Assembly: GCF_900100925.1 (NCBI RefSeq)
Contig: NZ_FNKO01000002.1
Coordinates: 1,240,001-1,304,000 of the forward strand
Reading direction: 5' to 3'
From: Actinopolyspora saharensis
GTDB lineage: Bacteria > Actinomycetota > Actinomycetes > Mycobacteriales > Pseudonocardiaceae
Length of the DNA: 64,000 nt
Part shown: positions 1-8,613 of the stretch, piece by piece
How the letters are laid out: each line of letters opens with the position of its first letter
Numbering within the stretch: position 1 is the stretch's first letter
Notes under the pieces: generated by a model
Database searches by the model: none
What the model was told of the DNA's origin: nothing
Seen by the model: only the letters and a program-made list of their open reading frames with translations
Translations under genes and position numbers: made by a program

Positions 1-369
1 GGTCGCCTGCCACCCGTAGGCGATGCCCACGCACCCGACCGCTCTGCCCTGCAGGTAGGGACGTCGGTCGTCCCGCAGGTCCTCCACGTGGTCCAGGGCG
101 TTCTTCACCAGCCCGGACACCGTTCCGTGGTATCCGGGAGAGGCCAGCACCACCCCGTCCGCTTCCCGCAGGGCGTCCACGAGTTCGCGGGCGTTCGTGA
201 CGCGTTCGGTGACCGCCGGGTCGTAGAAGGGCATGACCAGCCCGCTCCCGGTTATCGCGTGGACCTTCGCTCCGCTGTCCCGCGCGCCGGCCAGCGCCGC
301 GTGCAGGGCACGTTCGGACTGCGAATCGGCTCGCACCGAGCCGCCGATCCCCACTACGGTCACCGACAT
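1..369 (-). CDS. NADPH-dependent FMN reductase (3' end cut by window edge)
   Basis: The reverse strand reads open from ATG at 369 to the window edge, giving 123 residues with no stop. It begins MSVTVVGIGGSVRADSQSE, the flavodoxin-like phosphate loop of NAD(P)H-dependent FMN reductases, and contains the flavin-contacting segment SPGYHGTVSGLVKNALD near residue 80. Such enzymes reduce FMN with NADPH for flavin monooxygenases or quinones in the cytosol. A GGAAGGA Shine-Dalgarno lies 7 nt upstream of the ATG. About 50-60 C-terminal residues should lie beyond the edge. It is divergent from the esterase at 847. The family call is firm, the physiological substrate is unknown. Confidence 0.85.
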   Translation of the reverse strand, partial: MSVTVVGIGGSVRADSQSERALHAALAGARDSGAKVHAITGSGLVMPFYDPAVTERVTNARELVDALREADGVVLASPGYHGTVSGLVKNALDHVEDLRDDRRPYLQGRAVGCVGIAYGWQAT

Positions 370-846
370 CGAAAAATTCCTTCCCGAATCCGCGTGCTCG
401 CCGGACCTCGGCCGAGAAACACGCACTTCACTACCCGGTGTAACCACCCATCGAGGTCACCACCATTCGATCGGTCGAGCCGACCGAGTCACGGTATGGG
501 TTCGACCGCACTCCAAGTCAATCCTCGGCCGCGTGGCTCGCACCACGCACTACCGAGCGGTAGCCTCAGCGTAGTGCGCCTCACGCGGCGAGAACCAACC
601 GAGATCGTCCCGGGGGTTCGAGCCGGGTGATCCGCTCCGAAGTCCTGGCCCGACTCACCGCGAGAAGCAGAGCACGTGGCACATCGCCGCACGAACGAGC
701 CGCTGTGGACGTCTCGCCACGCGCTCGAGGCGGGAGCCGGGACGAGGACCGCCGAAGTGCACAACTCCGAAACAGGCACCGAGCCACCCGGCGGGGTGGA
801 GGCTACCGCCCTCCATCGTCGGTTCCGATCGTGGAAAGGTCCAGCC
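370..846. other. Intergenic region between divergent genes
   Basis: This 477-nt spacer separates the divergent FMN-reductase and esterase starts, so it should hold both promoters. An open frame from 676 runs in phase into the esterase, but it lacks a ribosome site and its product looks non-native. I see no strong -35/-10 pair, repeat or RNA gene here. Confidence 0.4.
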
Positions 847-1926
847 GTGTCCAACGCTGTCGACATCATTCCGCAGTCCCTGCAGAAGCGCGCCCAGTCC
901 GCCGTGCTGCACGGGCTGCTGAAACTCCCGCGCCCGCTGCTGCGCCGCATCGCGGGACCTCCCGTCCGGCTCGACGGCCAGGAGCTCGCGTTGGAGGTGC
1001 AGGCGCTGCTGCGGCTGCAGGCACTCGCGGGGCAGGAACGCATGGCCGCCGACACACCGGAGAAGGCGCGCTCGGGGATGCTGCAGGGGCTGGAGGTCAC
1101 GCGCGGCGCCGAGATCTCTGGAGTGCAGGTCAGCAAGCGCTCGGTGCGAACCCGTTCCGGCGAGCTCGACGCCCGGCTGTACCGCCCCGAGGGGTTGACC
1201 GAGCCCGGCAGCCTGCTCCTGTTCTACCACGGTGGCGGCTGGGTGGTCGGTGACCTCGACACGCACGACGAGCTGTGCCGCTTCCTGGCCAAGTACGCCG
1301 ACGTCCGGGTGCTGTCGGTGGACTACAGGCTCGCCCCCGAGCACCCCTTCCCCGCTGCCGCCGAGGACGCCGTCGACGCCTACCAGCACGTGCTGGACAA
1401 CGCCGCCGACCTCGGTTCCAGCCCCGACTCCATCGCGGTCGGCGGGGACAGCGCGGGCGGGAACCTGGCCGCGGGGGTCGCCCAGCACGCCGTCGCGAAC
1501 GGGCTCAAGAGCCCGGTGCTGCAGTTCCTGCTCTACCCCGCCGTGGACGCCAGCACCCGCAGGCGCTCCCGGGAACTGTTCGGCAACGGCTTTCTGCTCA
1601 CCGACGGGGACATGGACTGGTTCATGGACATGTACCAGCCGAACGTGGCCGAGCGCGCCGATCCGCGGCTGTCGGTGCTGCTGAACGAGGACCTGAGCGG
1701 GCTGGCACCGACCGTGCTGATCACGGCCGGATTCGATCCGCTGCGGGACGAGGGCGAGGAGTACGCGCGGCGGCTGTCCGCCGCGGGAGTCCCGGTGATC
1801 TCCCGACGGTTCCCCGACCTGGTCCACGGGTTCGGCAACCTGCTCGGCGCGAGCACCAGGCTTCGCGAGGTCATGTTCGAGACCGTGGGTCACCTGCGCG
1901 CCGGCCTCGCGCTGCACTCCGAGTAG
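847..1926 (+). CDS. Alpha/beta hydrolase, hormone-sensitive-lipase type esterase
   Basis: A 359-residue serine hydrolase of the HSL family, which cleaves carboxylic esters. The oxyanion-hole motif FYHGGGWVVGD and the nucleophile elbow GDSAGG (Ser202) are present. The C-terminal D-P-L-R-D and L-V-H-G-F segments should supply the Asp and His of the triad. The first 90 residues form the cap region common in this family. The GTG at 847 was chosen because GGAAAGG sits 7 nt upstream; the frame could open as early as 676 but has no ribosome site there. No signal peptide is seen, so it is probably cytosolic. It lies outside the left boundary repeat of the phenazine island and is probably unrelated to it. 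Confidence 0.85.
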   Translation: MSNAVDIIPQSLQKRAQSAVLHGLLKLPRPLLRRIAGPPVRLDGQELALEVQALLRLQALAGQERMAADTPEKARSGMLQGLEVTRGAEISGVQVSKRSVRTRSGELDARLYRPEGLTEPGSLLLFYHGGGWVVGDLDTHDELCRFLAKYADVRVLSVDYRLAPEHPFPAAAEDAVDAYQHVLDNAADLGSSPDSIAVGGDSAGGNLAAGVAQHAVANGLKSPVLQFLLYPAVDASTRRRSRELFGNGFLLTDGDMDWFMDMYQPNVAERADPRLSVLLNEDLSGLAPTVLITAGFDPLRDEGEEYARRLSAAGVPVISRRFPDLVHGFGNLLGASTRLREVMFETVGHLRAGLALHSE

Positions 1927-1971
1927 GAGCCGCCTCGTCCGGCTCACGCGAGCCGCGGCGGATGCCCGGAA

Positions 1972-2027
1972 GTTTCGCGCGAAGCGTTTCCCCGGAACGG
2001 CCCCGAGGTGACGGTTTCGCGCGAAAC
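1972..2027. repeat. Two 14-bp palindrome-type sites 42 bp apart
   Basis: GTTTCGCGCGAAGC (1972-1985) and the perfect palindrome GTTTCGCGCGAAAC (2014-2027) share 13 of 14 positions. They are spaced 42 bp start to start, about four helical turns, just after the esterase stop. The arrangement resembles a paired operator. The second site matches the parS core GTTTCACGTGAAAC at 12 of 14 positions, but the central step differs. Confidence 0.4.
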
Positions 2028-2064
2028 GTTCCGCCGAGCGAGTCGGACGCCGACCAGGGCGGAG

Positions 2065-2105
2065 GCTCACTGCCCCAGCAAGGAGCGCAGCCTGGCGAGC
2101 AGCTC
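2065..2105. repeat. Left copy of 41-bp island-flanking direct repeat
   Basis: This 41-bp segment matches 28406-28446 with one mismatch (T at 2071, C at 28412) and in the same orientation. The last 34 bp are identical. The right copy is the 3' end of the intact LuxR-type gene. The two copies bracket the whole phenazine region, about 26.3 kb. Confidence 0.85.
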
Positions 2106-2135
2106 GGTCGTCTCGGCTCCCTGCCGTCTCAGCCC
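2067..2135 (-). pseudogene. Remnant of a LuxR-type regulator C-terminus
   Basis: Read on the minus strand, this stretch encodes LRRQGAETTELLARLRSLLGQ and then TGA. It closely matches the end of the intact LuxR-family protein at 28408 (STREELLARLRSLLGR). Upstream of about 20 codons the similarity disappears and no helix-turn-helix core is recognisable, so only a tail survives. It may be the leftover of a paralogue or a product of the recombination that inserted the island. The upstream limit is approximate. Confidence 0.5.
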
Positions 2136-2914
2136 GTCCGCGCGCGAATCCCGCACCTGATCACCCCTTCCTCCTCTTCGCGCCGAAGAAAACGGTTCCC
2201 TTCCTCCCCGAAAAAATTTATCCACGAAAAAATATTGATCAGCACACCTTTACGATATGATCCGACACAAATATTTCCAATTCCCGCAAAATGACAAACA
2301 AAGACAGCCAAGAGGAGCGATCCAATAAATCATACTCTTCTGATCAGCACGGTTACGGACCATCACCAGTCCAGCTCACCCCTGATCGACACGTTCCGTG
2401 ATTTCACAACACACTCCGAAATCGAGGGAGCGCCGCCACCTCCTCCGAGGAAACCGATCCGCGCTTCCACGAGGGAAACCAACTGCAGGATCCGACAATG
2501 ACGGCACGGCTCCCAGATCTCATGATCACACATCTGCGAGGCGTCGAAACTCGAACGCGCCGGGGAGAACGAGGCAATACTCCGGGACGACGTGGTCACT
2601 GCCCCGATTGCCGCCCCGAGCGCCGGAATGAAGCACCCAGACACGGGCGACAGGCTCCGCTCTCCCTCCCGTCGACCCCCCAACCGACGGCTGTTTGACA
2701 CCGATGATCGTGTAGGGCTCAATGAGGTAGCATTCTTACCGTGGAAACGGGGGTGATACGGAGAATACTCACACCGTCGGACAACCTCGCCGATACCCGA
2801 ACACCCGAATAGGACTATTACTTACGGTACTCGGTTCCACCGCTATCGGGTCACTCTCCGAACACGCACCCAACAGGTTTCGAGCGCTGACCGTTCCACG
2901 TAGTAAGGAATGCA
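2106..2914. promoter_or_regulatory. AT-richer intergenic region upstream of the SARP gene
   Basis: About 800 nt without a convincing gene. From roughly 2200 to 2350 it is clearly richer in A and T than its surroundings, with runs such as GAAAAAATTTATCC, which fits foreign DNA or a regulatory region. TGATCAGCAC occurs at 2236 and again at 2341. A TTGACA hexamer sits at 2695-2700, but the best -10 at 17-nt spacing (CTCAAT) is weak. The SARP start at 2915 is preceded by TAAGGAATGC. Short open frames here (for example 2398-2631) have composition unlike real genes. Confidence 0.4.
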
Positions 2915-5900
2915 ATGACCACAACGTCCGTGTCCGGCTCCCTCCCGCCCGATACGAACGATCGTGTGATTGACGATACGGTGGAGCAGGGACTGGTGTT
3001 CGGCGTTCTCGGCTCTCTCGAAATCAGATACAACGGGGAAACAATACCCCTGACCGGAGTAATCAAGAAGCGTCTGCTGACCATGCTGCTGCTGGAGGCG
3101 GGACGCGTGGTCCCCGTATCACGTCTGGTGGAAACCGCGTGGGAGACATGCGCACCGGAAACGGCGTTCCACCAGGTGCGCAAAACAATGGCGGAACTAC
3201 GCCGCCGCATTCCCGGCGGGGAGTCGGTGATCGTGACCTCCGGTCCCGGATACCGGGTCGACCTCGATGAGAACCAGCTGGACCTGCTGCGCTACCGGAA
3301 CCTACTGCGTCGCGGACACGCGGCTCTGGAGGCCGCGGACAACAACAGGGCCACGCACCTCCTGCGCACGGCGTTGCGACTGTGGCGCGGCCCCGTGCTG
3401 GACGGCGAGGGCGGACCGGCCATCGAGGCGGTATCCAGCACGCTCCAGGAACAGCGCCTGGACGCGGCGGAACGCCTGTACGGAATCCTGGCGAACACGG
3501 GAGAGGCGGCCTCCGTACTCGACGAGCTGCGTTCCCTCGTGGAAGAGAACCCGCTTCGCGAGAACCTACGCGGCCAGCTGATGCTGACGCTCTACCGAAC
3601 CGGACAACAGGCAGCGGCCTTGGAGGAGTTCCGGAGGATCCGGGAGTTGCTGGCCGACGAGCTCGGCATCGACCCGGGTGCCGAGCTGTCCGAACTGCAC
3701 GAACGCATCCTCCGCCAGGACCCTTCGCTAGACCCTCCGGAACAGAACTCCGCACCGGCGACACCGCGACTGCTCCCCTACGACATCCCGGAGTTCGTGG
3801 GACGGGACCGCGAGCTGAACCGGATACGGCAGGTCGTGGACCAGACAGGACAGGAAGCACCGACCATCCTCGCCATCGACGGCATGGGCGGCAGTGGCAA
3901 AACGGCCCTCGGCATCCGTGCCGCCCACCAACTCGCCGATCGCTACACCGGAGGTGCCCTGTTCATCGACCTCCAGGGGTTCACCCCCGGCCAGGAACCA
4001 CTCGGCCCCTTCCATGCCCAGGGAGACCTGCTGGCCATGGTCGGCATCCCCGGCGAGCAGATCCCGAACACCCCCACGCGACGGGACGCCCTGTGGCAGA
4101 GCTACACCCAGGGTCATCCCATGCTGCTCATTCTCGACAACGCGGCCAGCTCGGAACAGGTCCGACGGCTCGTCCCCGCCGCCGCGGGCAACCTGATCCT
4201 GGTCACCAGCAGACCGCGCCTCACTGGTCTGGAAGGGGCCACCTGGCTCTCACTCGACACGCTCCCCGAAACCGACGCCCACGAGTTCCTGCGCAAGTCG
4301 CTCGGGGAACAGCGGCTCTCCCGGGAGCCCGGAATGGCCGCCGAACTGCTGCGCCTGTGCGGCGGTCTTCCGCTGGCGCTCAGGATCGCTGCGGCCAGAC
4401 TGGCGAACCGGCCCCGCTGGACCATCCAGCACCTCGTGGGCAGGCTCCACAACGACGAACGACGTCTCAACGAACTGAACAGCGAGGACAGGGGCATTTC
4501 CAGCACGCTGTTCCTGTCGTACCAGTCCATCTCCGACCGGCTGCGCACCGCTTTCCGCTTGTTGGGTCAGCATCCCGGCAGGTACATCGACCTCTCCGAG
4601 GCGGCAGCGTTGCTGGACACCGATACCACCGAGGCCGAGGACGTCCTCGAAGCGCTCGTCGACGCCCGACTGCTGGATTCCGGCGAACCGGGGATCTACG
4701 CCTTCCACGACCTGGTGCGCAGCTTCATCCACCGGATGGTGCAGAGCGAGCACACCCCCGACGCCAGGAAGGCAGTCAAGCGTCTGCTCGATTTCTACGC
4801 GGAAACCTCGACAGCCGCCTGCGACATGCTCTTCCCAGGAAGATCCCAGTACAACACTCGTATCCGCAAGGGAACTGGCTCGTCAGAACCGTTCGCCGAC
4901 AAGGACGTGGCGCTGGAATGGCTCGACCGGCATCGGGAGAGCCTGCTCGCAGCCCTCGATCTGCCCCGGGAGCGGGACATCCTGTGGCACCTCGCCTACC
5001 TCCCCAGGGAGCTGGGTTTTCACTCCAGTCTCCGGGGGTACGACTCCAGCGCCAATCACGCACTGGAAAAGGGGATCGAGGCCTCCCGTAAGCTGGAGGA
5101 CCTCGAGCTTCTCCGTTTCAACCTCACCAATCTCGCCATGGGGCAGTGGCGACTGGGGCAACTCAAGAAAGCGGTTTCCCGACTGGAGGAAGCACGGGAC
5201 CTGGCACGTTCCATGGACGACCAGTGCAGCGAGGCGGAGTGCGTCGCCCGACTCGGACAAGCGTACAACAGCCTCGGGCAGCTCGGCCAGGCTCTGCGGC
5301 TGAGCGAGGAGGCCAACCGGACGGCACGGAGCATCGGGTTCACCCGGTTGGACGGTTCCTCACTGAGCACGCTCAGCCAGGTGCAGGCCCGGCTCGGGAG
5401 GTACTCCGAAGCCAAGGAGACCGCCGAGAACGCTCTGGAGATCTTCGACACCCTCGGCGAAACCCAGCTCTCCATCAGCACTCTGCTCTACCTGTCGCAG
5501 GCGCTCGAAGGTCTGGTCCGCTACTCGGAGGCACTGGAACGGACGGACGAGGCCCTGGAACGGTGCGGGAAACTCTCCGGTTCCTCCACGCTCCTACCGC
5601 TCGTCCTCGCCCGACACGCCGACACCCTGACGCGCATGGAACGCTTCGACGAAGCAGCCGAGACCTCCACGCGGGCCCTCGCCGAAACCTCCAACTGCAC
5701 CAACGACATCCACCGGGCCGCGGTGCACCTCTCGGTCGGGTACACGAGTCACGCCCGTGGGAACGATCAGCGGGCGGAGAACCACCTCTCCATCTGCTAC
5801 GAGATCGCCCACCGTATGGAGTTGCGATACGAACAGGCCTACGCCCTGTACGGCCTGACGAAGGTCAAAATAGCCACGGGAGACCTCGACGCCGCAGAGA

Positions 5901-5977
5901 AGTGCCGCGCCGAGGTCGCCGCGCTCTTCGCCCTGATGGGCGTCCCGGACGATCCACCCCTTCCACCCCGGCGGTGA
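2915..5977 (+). CDS. AfsR/SARP-family cluster activator with NB-ARC and TPR domains
   Basis: A 1020-residue regulator with the layout of AfsR. An N-terminal OmpR-type winged helix (about residues 28-105) is followed by a bacterial transcriptional activation domain (about 110-260), an NB-ARC STAND ATPase and C-terminal TPR-like repeats (about 650-1000). The P-loop IDGMGGSGKTAL lies near residue 323 and the Walker B region is LLILDNAAS. SARPs bind direct heptamer repeats beside the -35 box and recruit RNA polymerase; the NB-ARC/TPR part normally senses signals. As the first cluster gene, facing the biosynthetic genes, it is probably the pathway-specific activator. The start has a GTAAGGA-like site. 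No frameshift is seen. Confidence 0.92.
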   Translation: MTTTSVSGSLPPDTNDRVIDDTVEQGLVFGVLGSLEIRYNGETIPLTGVIKKRLLTMLLLEAGRVVPVSRLVETAWETCAPETAFHQVRKTMAELRRRIPGGESVIVTSGPGYRVDLDENQLDLLRYRNLLRRGHAALEAADNNRATHLLRTALRLWRGPVLDGEGGPAIEAVSSTLQEQRLDAAERLYGILANTGEAASVLDELRSLVEENPLRENLRGQLMLTLYRTGQQAAALEEFRRIRELLADELGIDPGAELSELHERILRQDPSLDPPEQNSAPATPRLLPYDIPEFVGRDRELNRIRQVVDQTGQEAPTILAIDGMGGSGKTALGIRAAHQLADRYTGGALFIDLQGFTPGQEPLGPFHAQGDLLAMVGIPGEQIPNTPTRRDALWQSYTQGHPMLLILDNAASSEQVRRLVPAAAGNLILVTSRPRLTGLEGATWLSLDTLPETDAHEFLRKSLGEQRLSREPGMAAELLRLCGGLPLALRIAAARLANRPRWTIQHLVGRLHNDERRLNELNSEDRGISSTLFLSYQSISDRLRTAFRLLGQHPGRYIDLSEAAALLDTDTTEAEDVLEALVDARLLDSGEPGIYAFHDLVRSFIHRMVQSEHTPDARKAVKRLLDFYAETSTAACDMLFPGRSQYNTRIRKGTGSSEPFADKDVALEWLDRHRESLLAALDLPRERDILWHLAYLPRELGFHSSLRGYDSSANHALEKGIEASRKLEDLELLRFNLTNLAMGQWRLGQLKKAVSRLEEARDLARSMDDQCSEAECVARLGQAYNSLGQLGQALRLSEEANRTARSIGFTRLDGSSLSTLSQVQARLGRYSEAKETAENALEIFDTLGETQLSISTLLYLSQALEGLVRYSEALERTDEALERCGKLSGSSTLLPLVLARHADTLTRMERFDEAAETSTRALAETSNCTNDIHRAAVHLSVGYTSHARGNDQRAENHLSICYEIAHRMELRYEQAYALYGLTKVKIATGDLDAAEKCRAEVAALFALMGVPDDPPLPPRR

Positions 5978-6391
5978 AGACCATGACGGTTTCACCGCCG
6001 AGAAGAGAATGTCGTCCGGCCTTCCGTTCAACTGTTGCCGTTGTCGGTGGAACCCCACTCCCTCACCGACACCAGGGGGGTACCCGCTGACTCAGCCGCA
6101 CGGCCACCACGTCGAGAGCTCATCCGAAAACTCCTCTTCGTCGCGTTTTCCTTTCCGGTGAGGAGACTGCCGGTACCCGTTCCCGAGGTGTTCCTCCCGC
6201 AACACCGCTTCATTCCCCCATGCGCACCGGCAAAAGCTCCCCGGCACACCACGAGGCGCGGGGCGCGCATCGTCGGGAAACCTCGGTGGCGGCCTGGGCC
6301 GATCCGTCCTCCCCGCCGGAACAGACTGGGGGACACCTACGAGGGAACCGGAGGGGAACGACGCAGTAAGGAACAACAGCAGAGTGGAACC
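5978..6391. promoter_or_regulatory. Intergenic region with a StrR-like operator
   Basis: This 414-nt gap lies between the SARP gene and the ATP-grasp-like gene. At 6026-6053 GTTCAACTG is followed, after 10 nt, by CGGTGGAAC. This resembles the inverted repeat bound by StrR-type activators (GTTCRACTG, 11 nt, CRGTTGAAC), with one base substituted and one nucleotide shorter spacing. A StrR-like gene lies downstream at 7484. An open frame through the gap (from 6035) has no ribosome site and was not adopted. Confidence 0.35.
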
Positions 6392-7405
6392 ATGTCTGGT
6401 TCCCGGAAGAGCACGGCGGATCGAATGCTGCTGGTCATGCCGAGCCACCAGCTCGTGACCAAAGCTGTCGAGGCCGGTTACCGCCTGTGGACGCTGGGGG
6501 ATCCGGAGCTGTTCGACACGGCCTTCCTCGCCCATCTCAGAGAAGTGTCCGAGAATCTGCTGTTCACCGATTTCGCGGACGAAACCGAAGTACGCAGAGT
6601 GGTGGCCAGGACCGTCCGTGGCGCCGGGATCACCACTGTCGTGCACTGCACGGGCGGTGCTTCACTGATGTCCGTGGTCGAGGAGGCGTGGTGGCTCGGT
6701 GCCTACCCCAACCCTCCCGAGACCGTTCGGCGGTTGTGCCTCGACGGGGAACCACCGCTCTCGGCCGCTCCACGCCTGGGAGTCGCGACATTCACCGTGG
6801 ACTCCCAGCACCGGGTGGTCGGCATGACGCAGTACCGCGTCGACAGCTCCTCACGACATCTGGTGAACGGATACCTGCATCCCGCTCCGCTCGACGACGG
6901 CGTCCGGCAGCGGGTGGAGGAGCTGGTTCTGGAGTGGTTGAGCGCGAGTCGCTACCGGTCCGGTGCCGCTTACACGGAAGTGATCCTCACCGTCGACGGT
7001 CCTCGCTTGCTCACCTGCCAACCACGTCTTCCGCCCGACCGTGTCCCCGCCCTGATGGAGATCGCGCGGGAGTTCGATTTCGAAAGGGCGTTCCTGGACA
7101 CCCTCTCCGGAAAGCTCCCCCGCATACCACCCGCCCACCAGTACGCCGAGCTCGGATACCTCCTCCTCCCGGAGGGGGTGCTGCTCAGCTACACCGGCAC
7201 GGAGGTCATAGCCGTCACTCCGTGGGTACGGCGAGCCAGCTTCCCGTACAACGTGGGCTCACGGCTCCCCCACCCGAGCGCGAAACAGGCACGGCACGGC
7301 TACGTGGTGGTGGAAGGTGACTCCCCGCAACTCACCCACGCGCGTGTCACCCAAGCTCGGGCCGATCTGGTCACCGACATCCACAGTCACGGTGAGCCGA
7401 TGTGA
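6392..7405 (+). CDS. Degenerate ATP-grasp-like protein, probably not catalytic
   Basis: A 337-residue protein resembling ATP-grasp ligases such as L-amino-acid ligases. The N-terminal Rossmann-like part (about 1-110) runs MLLVMPSHQLVTKAVEAGY to LGAYPNPPETVRRLC. It then jumps straight to the distal part, VATFTVDSQHRVVGMTQY (about 130) and YTEVILTVDGPRLLTCQPR (about 200). The roughly 80 residues that normally form the ATP-binding B subdomain, with its VVKP and glycine-rich loop, are absent. The metal-binding E-x-N-x-R segment reads T-C-Q-P-R. It therefore probably cannot bind ATP normally and may act in sensing or scaffolding. The ATG at 6392 follows GAGTGGAAC. The StrR-like gene starts 78 nt downstream. 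The fold assignment is mine from pattern recognition. Confidence 0.6.
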   Translation: MSGSRKSTADRMLLVMPSHQLVTKAVEAGYRLWTLGDPELFDTAFLAHLREVSENLLFTDFADETEVRRVVARTVRGAGITTVVHCTGGASLMSVVEEAWWLGAYPNPPETVRRLCLDGEPPLSAAPRLGVATFTVDSQHRVVGMTQYRVDSSSRHLVNGYLHPAPLDDGVRQRVEELVLEWLSASRYRSGAAYTEVILTVDGPRLLTCQPRLPPDRVPALMEIAREFDFERAFLDTLSGKLPRIPPAHQYAELGYLLLPEGVLLSYTGTEVIAVTPWVRRASFPYNVGSRLPHPSAKQARHGYVVVEGDSPQLTHARVTQARADLVTDIHSHGEPM

Positions 7406-7483
7406 GTACCCCGGCGTATTCCACAGGACGAATTCCGCCCCCAGTGCCCGTGGTGCAGAACGCGTTTCCCAGAAGGAGGCGAA

Positions 7484-8473
7484 ATGATCGAGGCTGGTCC
7501 CGCGTCCAGTGAGCAGGCACCTGAGCACCCGTCCCCAGCGGCTCCCCCCTCCGTTCCACTCGACGCTCTGGTGGAGGAGGGCTCACCCAGAATCTCTGGG
7601 ATCAACCAGAATCACGTGGAACTGCTGTCGGAACTCACCGAACCGTTGCCCCCGATCCTCGTACACCGCCCGACCATGCGGGTGCTCGACGGCAGGCACC
7701 GACTGTGGGCAGCACGGCGAAACGGGCGGGACACCGTCGAGGTGACCTACGTCGACGGGACGGAGACGGAGGCCTTCCTGCTGGCCGTGGAGTCGAACAT
7801 CAGACACGGTCTGCCCCTGAGCCTGTCCGAGCGCAAGGAGGCCGCAGGCAGGATCCTGTCCGCCCATCCCGAATGGTCCGACCGCGCCATCGCCGTGCGG
7901 ACGGGACTGTCCGGGAAAACGGTCGGGGCGCTGCGCCGCGAACGAGCAGGTGAAGCCCCCGGAGGGAATCTGCCCGAGGCACACGTGGGCGACGACGGCC
8001 GGGTTCGTTCGCTGCGTCCCGCCGAAGGGCGATTACGCTGCCGGGACGTTCTCCTGGAACGTGGACAACAGGCCTCACTGCGTGAGGTCGCCAGGGAGGC
8101 GGGGGTCTCCGTGGAGACGGTGCGGGATGTGCGGGCACGACTGAGCCGTGGGGAGAGCCCACTCCCGACCGGCACCCGAGGAAGCGGAACCACCGGGGGA
8201 TCGCGGCGACGGAACACCGCCCGGCGGAGCGGCAGGACGGTCGATCCGGCCAGCGGTCTGGACTCGCTGAAGCAGGACCCCTCCGTGCGCTACAGCGACC
8301 AGGGACGTGCCGTCGTCCGATGGCTGGAGACCCACATGATCCGGGAGGAGGAGACCAACATAGTACGACGCGTCCCCGCGCACCAGGCCACGCAGATCGC
8401 CGCTATCGCCCGGGCCTGCGCGGCCTCCTGGGACGAAATAGCCCGCGAGCTGGAGCGCGGAGAAGAGAAATGA
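7484..8473 (+). CDS. StrR/NovG-like regulator with ParB N-terminal domain
   Basis: A 329-residue protein. Residues about 20-120 form a ParB/sulfiredoxin-like domain, with IHVL-type VLDGRHRLWAARRNG and ESNIRHGLPLSLSERKEAAGRIL, followed by a helix-turn-helix (SDRAIAVRTGLSGKTVGALRR). A second helical segment, QASLREVAREAGVSVETVRDVRA, lies near 200-225. The architecture is that of StrR, NovG and relatives, which activate antibiotic clusters by binding an inverted repeat. A strong GAAGGAGGCGAA precedes the ATG. A partial StrR-like operator lies at 6026. The C-terminal quarter is Arg-rich and ends in a conserved-looking helical region of unknown role. It is most likely the second cluster regulator beside the SARP. 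Confidence 0.85.
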   Translation: MIEAGPASSEQAPEHPSPAAPPSVPLDALVEEGSPRISGINQNHVELLSELTEPLPPILVHRPTMRVLDGRHRLWAARRNGRDTVEVTYVDGTETEAFLLAVESNIRHGLPLSLSERKEAAGRILSAHPEWSDRAIAVRTGLSGKTVGALRRERAGEAPGGNLPEAHVGDDGRVRSLRPAEGRLRCRDVLLERGQQASLREVAREAGVSVETVRDVRARLSRGESPLPTGTRGSGTTGGSRRRNTARRSGRTVDPASGLDSLKQDPSVRYSDQGRAVVRWLETHMIREEETNIVRRVPAHQATQIAAIARACAASWDEIARELERGEEK

Positions 8474-8613
8474 TTCCCTCCCCGGACCGGCCGGAGGACT
8501 CAGCCGACGTTCGGGGAAAGCACGAGTCGCACACCGCGCGACGAGGACGACCTAACCACACCGAAACGCTCGCAGCGTTCCGAACCACCGGTTCCCGCGG
8601 AAAGGAACACACG

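Noticed and set aside
2014..2027. Chromosomal parS site
   Set aside because: GTTTCGCGCGAAAC differs from parS at both central positions, and parS sites cluster near oriC, for which there is no sign here.
2398..2722. Short open frames in the region upstream of the SARP gene
   Set aside because: No ribosome sites, no recognisable family and overlapping frames on both strands.
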